The notes under the pieces were generated by a model. The model was not told where the DNA came from. It saw nothing but the letters and a program-made list of their open reading frames with translations, and searched no databases. A program made the position numbers and the translations under genes. Shown in pieces: positions 6,211 to 7,767 of a stretch of 7,767 bases of DNA (position 1 is the stretch's first letter; each line of letters starts with the position of its first letter). This stretch comes from Paracoccaceae bacterium (lineage in GTDB: Bacteria > Pseudomonadota > Alphaproteobacteria > Rhodobacterales > Rhodobacteraceae): NCBI GenBank assembly GCA_026982515.1, contig JALSGY010000512.1, forward strand, positions 1 through 7,767. The letters are read 5' to 3'.

Positions 6211-7169
6211 AGCTGCGCGCCCTCATATGGGCCGCGCTGATCGCGCTGACGCCGTTGGCCGCCGGGGCCTTCACGCCGGAACTGCCCGCCGGCGCCACGA
6301 TGACGGTTCGCGAAGTGCAGCCCGCGCGCAGCGTGGCGGTGCCGATCAGCCCCTTTGCCGTCGGCGAGGTGCAGATGCTCAGGGCGGAAGGCCGGGTGGT
6401 CAGTGAAGCGTGGCGGATCTCCACCGACAGCCTCTCGACCCTGCAGATACTCCTGCCCCTGCGGGCACAGCTGGAGGAAAGCGGCTTCGAAATCCTCATG
6501 GAGTGCGAAACCGAGGCCTGCGGCGGCTTCGATTTCCGCTATTCCATCGAACTGCTGCCCGAACCCGAAATGCACGTGGACCTGGGCGATTTCCGCTATC
6601 TCAGCGCCCGCCGCGAAAGGGACGGGGACGAGGCGGAATTTGTCACCCTGATGGTCAGCCGCAGCGCCAACAATGCCTTCATTCAGGTCACCCACGTGGG
6701 TCCGCCGGAACTTTCTCCGGGCCCGGCGCTTGCCTCCAGCAAGTCGCCCGACGGGGCCGCCTGGAACGGGCCGGGCCGGCCGGAAACCGGCCAGTCGCTG
6801 GCCGGCATGTTGCAGACGGCGGGCTGGGTGCTGCTTGACGACGTGCGCTTTGCCACCGGCTCTGCCAGGCTGGAAGAGGAGAACCTCGCCTCGCTGGCCG
6901 AACTTGCCGCCTGGCTGAAGGCCAACCCCGACAAGACGATTGCGCTGGTGGGGCATACGGATGCGGAAGGCTCTCTGAAGGGGAACATGGAACTGTCCAT
7001 GCGCCGGGCGAAAGCGGTGATGGAGCGTCTTGTGCAGGATTACGGCGTGCCGCGCAAGCAGCTGGAAGCGGCCGGCGTGGGCTATCTGGCGCCGCGCGCA
7101 TCGAACCTCACGCCGGAGGGGCGCAACCGGAACAGGCGCGTCGAGGCGATCCTGACCTCGACACGCTGA
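6207..7169 (+). CDS. Exported OmpA-family peptidoglycan-binding protein
   Basis: The 320-residue protein starts with a Sec signal peptide (MKLRALIWAALIALTPLAAGA, likely cleavage after residue 21). No lipobox cysteine is present, so it is expected to be periplasmic or outer-membrane associated. Residues 22-170 form a mostly beta region with two cysteines, C100 and C105 (MECETEACGGFDF), that could form a disulfide. It loosely resembles the DUF4892-type domain seen before OmpA domains elsewhere, a match from memory. A Gly/Pro/Ser linker (167-197) leads to the OmpA C-terminal domain (about 205-317): LDDVRFATGSARL (210-222), GHTDAEGS (249-256) and N260-x2-LS-x2-RA-x2-V (260-271), the consensus that binds diaminopimelate in peptidoglycan, ending RNRNRRVEAIL. 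No transmembrane porin barrel is evident. Translation starts at ATG 6207 within ATGA, with only a weak AGG upstream, so coupling is likely. The frame stays open upstream to 5721, but that part only shadows the AhpD-like gene. Confidence 0.9.
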   Translation: MKLRALIWAALIALTPLAAGAFTPELPAGATMTVREVQPARSVAVPISPFAVGEVQMLRAEGRVVSEAWRISTDSLSTLQILLPLRAQLEESGFEILMECETEACGGFDFRYSIELLPEPEMHVDLGDFRYLSARRERDGDEAEFVTLMVSRSANNAFIQVTHVGPPELSPGPALASSKSPDGAAWNGPGRPETGQSLAGMLQTAGWVLLDDVRFATGSARLEEENLASLAELAAWLKANPDKTIALVGHTDAEGSLKGNMELSMRRAKAVMERLVQDYGVPRKQLEAAGVGYLAPRASNLTPEGRNRNRRVEAILTSTR

Positions 7170-7189
7170 TGCTGCTTGTGCAATCGCCG

Positions 7190-7199
7190 CCCGCGCGGG
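7190..7199. terminator. Short GC palindrome between convergent genes
   Basis: CCCGCGCGGG (7190-7199) is followed by TTT on the plus strand and sits in the 37-base gap between the OmpA-like stop and the LysR stop. The stem is only 3-4 bp, too short for a convincing intrinsic terminator. It is the only structure in the gap where both transcripts should end. Confidence 0.25.
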
Positions 7200-7206
7200 T
7201 TTCCTG

Positions 7207-7767
7207 TCACCAGTTGTCCGGGCCCTTGTCGGCAAAAACCCGAACCAGGAAATCGATGAAGGCGCGCACTTTCGGCTGCGTGAACCGGCCCGGGGGATAG
7301 ACGGCATAAATCCCCTGCGTCTCGACCGGCAGGTCGGGAATGGCTTCTTCGACCAGCCCCTTCCTCATGGCATCGGCATAGAGGAAAGAAGGCAGATAGG
7401 CGATTCCGAGGCCGGAAATGGCCGCATTCAGCAGCGACTGCCCGTCATTGACCGTCAACCAGCCGGCGGTACGGACCTGGCGCTTTTCCCCCGAGGGGGC
7501 GGTCAGTTTCCACACCGCGCTGTTGGTCTGGTTGGAATAGTGCAGCAGCTTGTGTTCATTGAGATCGTCGATCTTCTTCGGACGGCCGTATTTCTCGAAA
7601 TAGGCCGGCGAGGCGATCATGCGCCGGGTGGTCTCGGTAAGCTTGCGGGCCCGCAGCGTGCTGTCCTCCAATTCGCCGATCCGGATTGCCATGTCGAAAC
7701 CTTCCGAAATCAGTTCGACATAGCGATTGTTGAGCACCATGTTGACAGTGATGTCGGGATACTCCTG
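7207..7767 (-). CDS. LysR-type transcriptional regulator (5' part beyond window edge)
   Basis: Only the C-terminal 186 residues are visible; the DNA-binding helix-turn-helix and about 110 residues lie beyond the right edge, where the frame stays open (QEYPDITVN at the border). The visible part is a LysR effector-binding domain of the CrgA-like type. It shows LQEYPDI-like entry, ELISEGFDMAIRIGEL, then LRARKLTETTRRMIASPAYF followed by the KYGRPKKIDDLNEHKLL segment. Further on are VNDGQSLLNAAISGLGIAYLP and YAVYPPGRFTQPKVRAFIDFL. These are the usual landmarks of the two periplasmic-binding-protein-like lobes. The effector cannot be inferred. LysR regulators usually control themselves and a divergent neighbour, which would lie outside the window. 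The convergent OmpA operon is an unlikely target on position alone. ATG 7740 is internal, not a true start. Confidence 0.9.
   Translation of the reverse strand, partial: QEYPDITVNMVLNNRYVELISEGFDMAIRIGELEDSTLRARKLTETTRRMIASPAYFEKYGRPKKIDDLNEHKLLHYSNQTNSAVWKLTAPSGEKRQVRTAGWLTVNDGQSLLNAAISGLGIAYLPSFLYADAMRKGLVEEAIPDLPVETQGIYAVYPPGRFTQPKVRAFIDFLVRVFADKGPDNW

Noticed and set aside
6778..6792. Hairpin GGCCGG-AAA-CCGGCC
   Set aside because: It lies within the linker-coding part of the OmpA-like gene with no T-run; the Gly/Pro/Arg codons of a GC-rich linker explain it.
5461..7307. Minus-strand open frames of 244 (5461-6195) and 371 codons (6192-7307)
   Set aside because: They are antisense to the GNAT, AhpD-like and OmpA-like genes; their His/Arg/Gly-rich translations have no family features and they would overlap the true LysR gene in another frame.
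1..7767. Search for tRNA/rRNA genes, insertion sequences, CRISPR repeats, toxin-antitoxin or prophage genes
   Set aside because: Nothing recognisable was found by eye on either strand; genes are closely packed and compositionally uniform apart from the short AT-rich dip near 5510-5600.

Overview
The window is GC-rich chromosomal DNA from an alphaproteobacterium, most likely a member of the Rhodobacteraceae/roseobacter group. This rests on base composition, strong GC bias at third codon positions, TTG starts, and the style of the SfsA, Map and AhpD-like proteins. It looks like ordinary, densely packed core or near-core genome. I see no mobile element, CRISPR array, tRNA or rRNA. No wholly new system is evident. 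The more interesting points are regulatory architecture and gene coupling.

Left half, all on the minus strand: sfsA (4117 to 3395), then map (TTG start, 3356 to 2532), then a 273-base gap, then mprF (from 2258 or a nearby start) running off the left edge without its last roughly 100 residues. sfsA and map are 38 bases apart and probably cotranscribed. The gap before mprF holds a perfect 9-bp hairpin just after map, an imperfect palindrome, a 6-bp hairpin and an 11-bp direct repeat. It may therefore contain the map terminator and mprF control sites.

Centre: sfsA and the plus-strand operon diverge from a 47-base gap. The plus-strand promoter candidate (TTGAAA, 17 bases, TATACC) shares its TATA core with a weaker minus-strand candidate.

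Right half: four plus-strand genes overlap head to tail. They encode a COG1058 (CinA N-terminal/molybdopterin-binding-like) protein, a GNAT acetyltransferase, an AhpD-fold CxxC protein and an exported OmpA-family protein. The junctions are ATGA, an 8-base overlap with a TTG start, and ATGA, which implies translational coupling. A partial LysR-type regulator converges on the operon from the right edge.

Functionally, mprF (lipid aminoacylation) and the OmpA-like protein concern the envelope, map is housekeeping N-terminal processing, and the COG1058, GNAT and AhpD-like proteins fit small-molecule repair or redox roles. Their joint purpose cannot be read from sequence alone.
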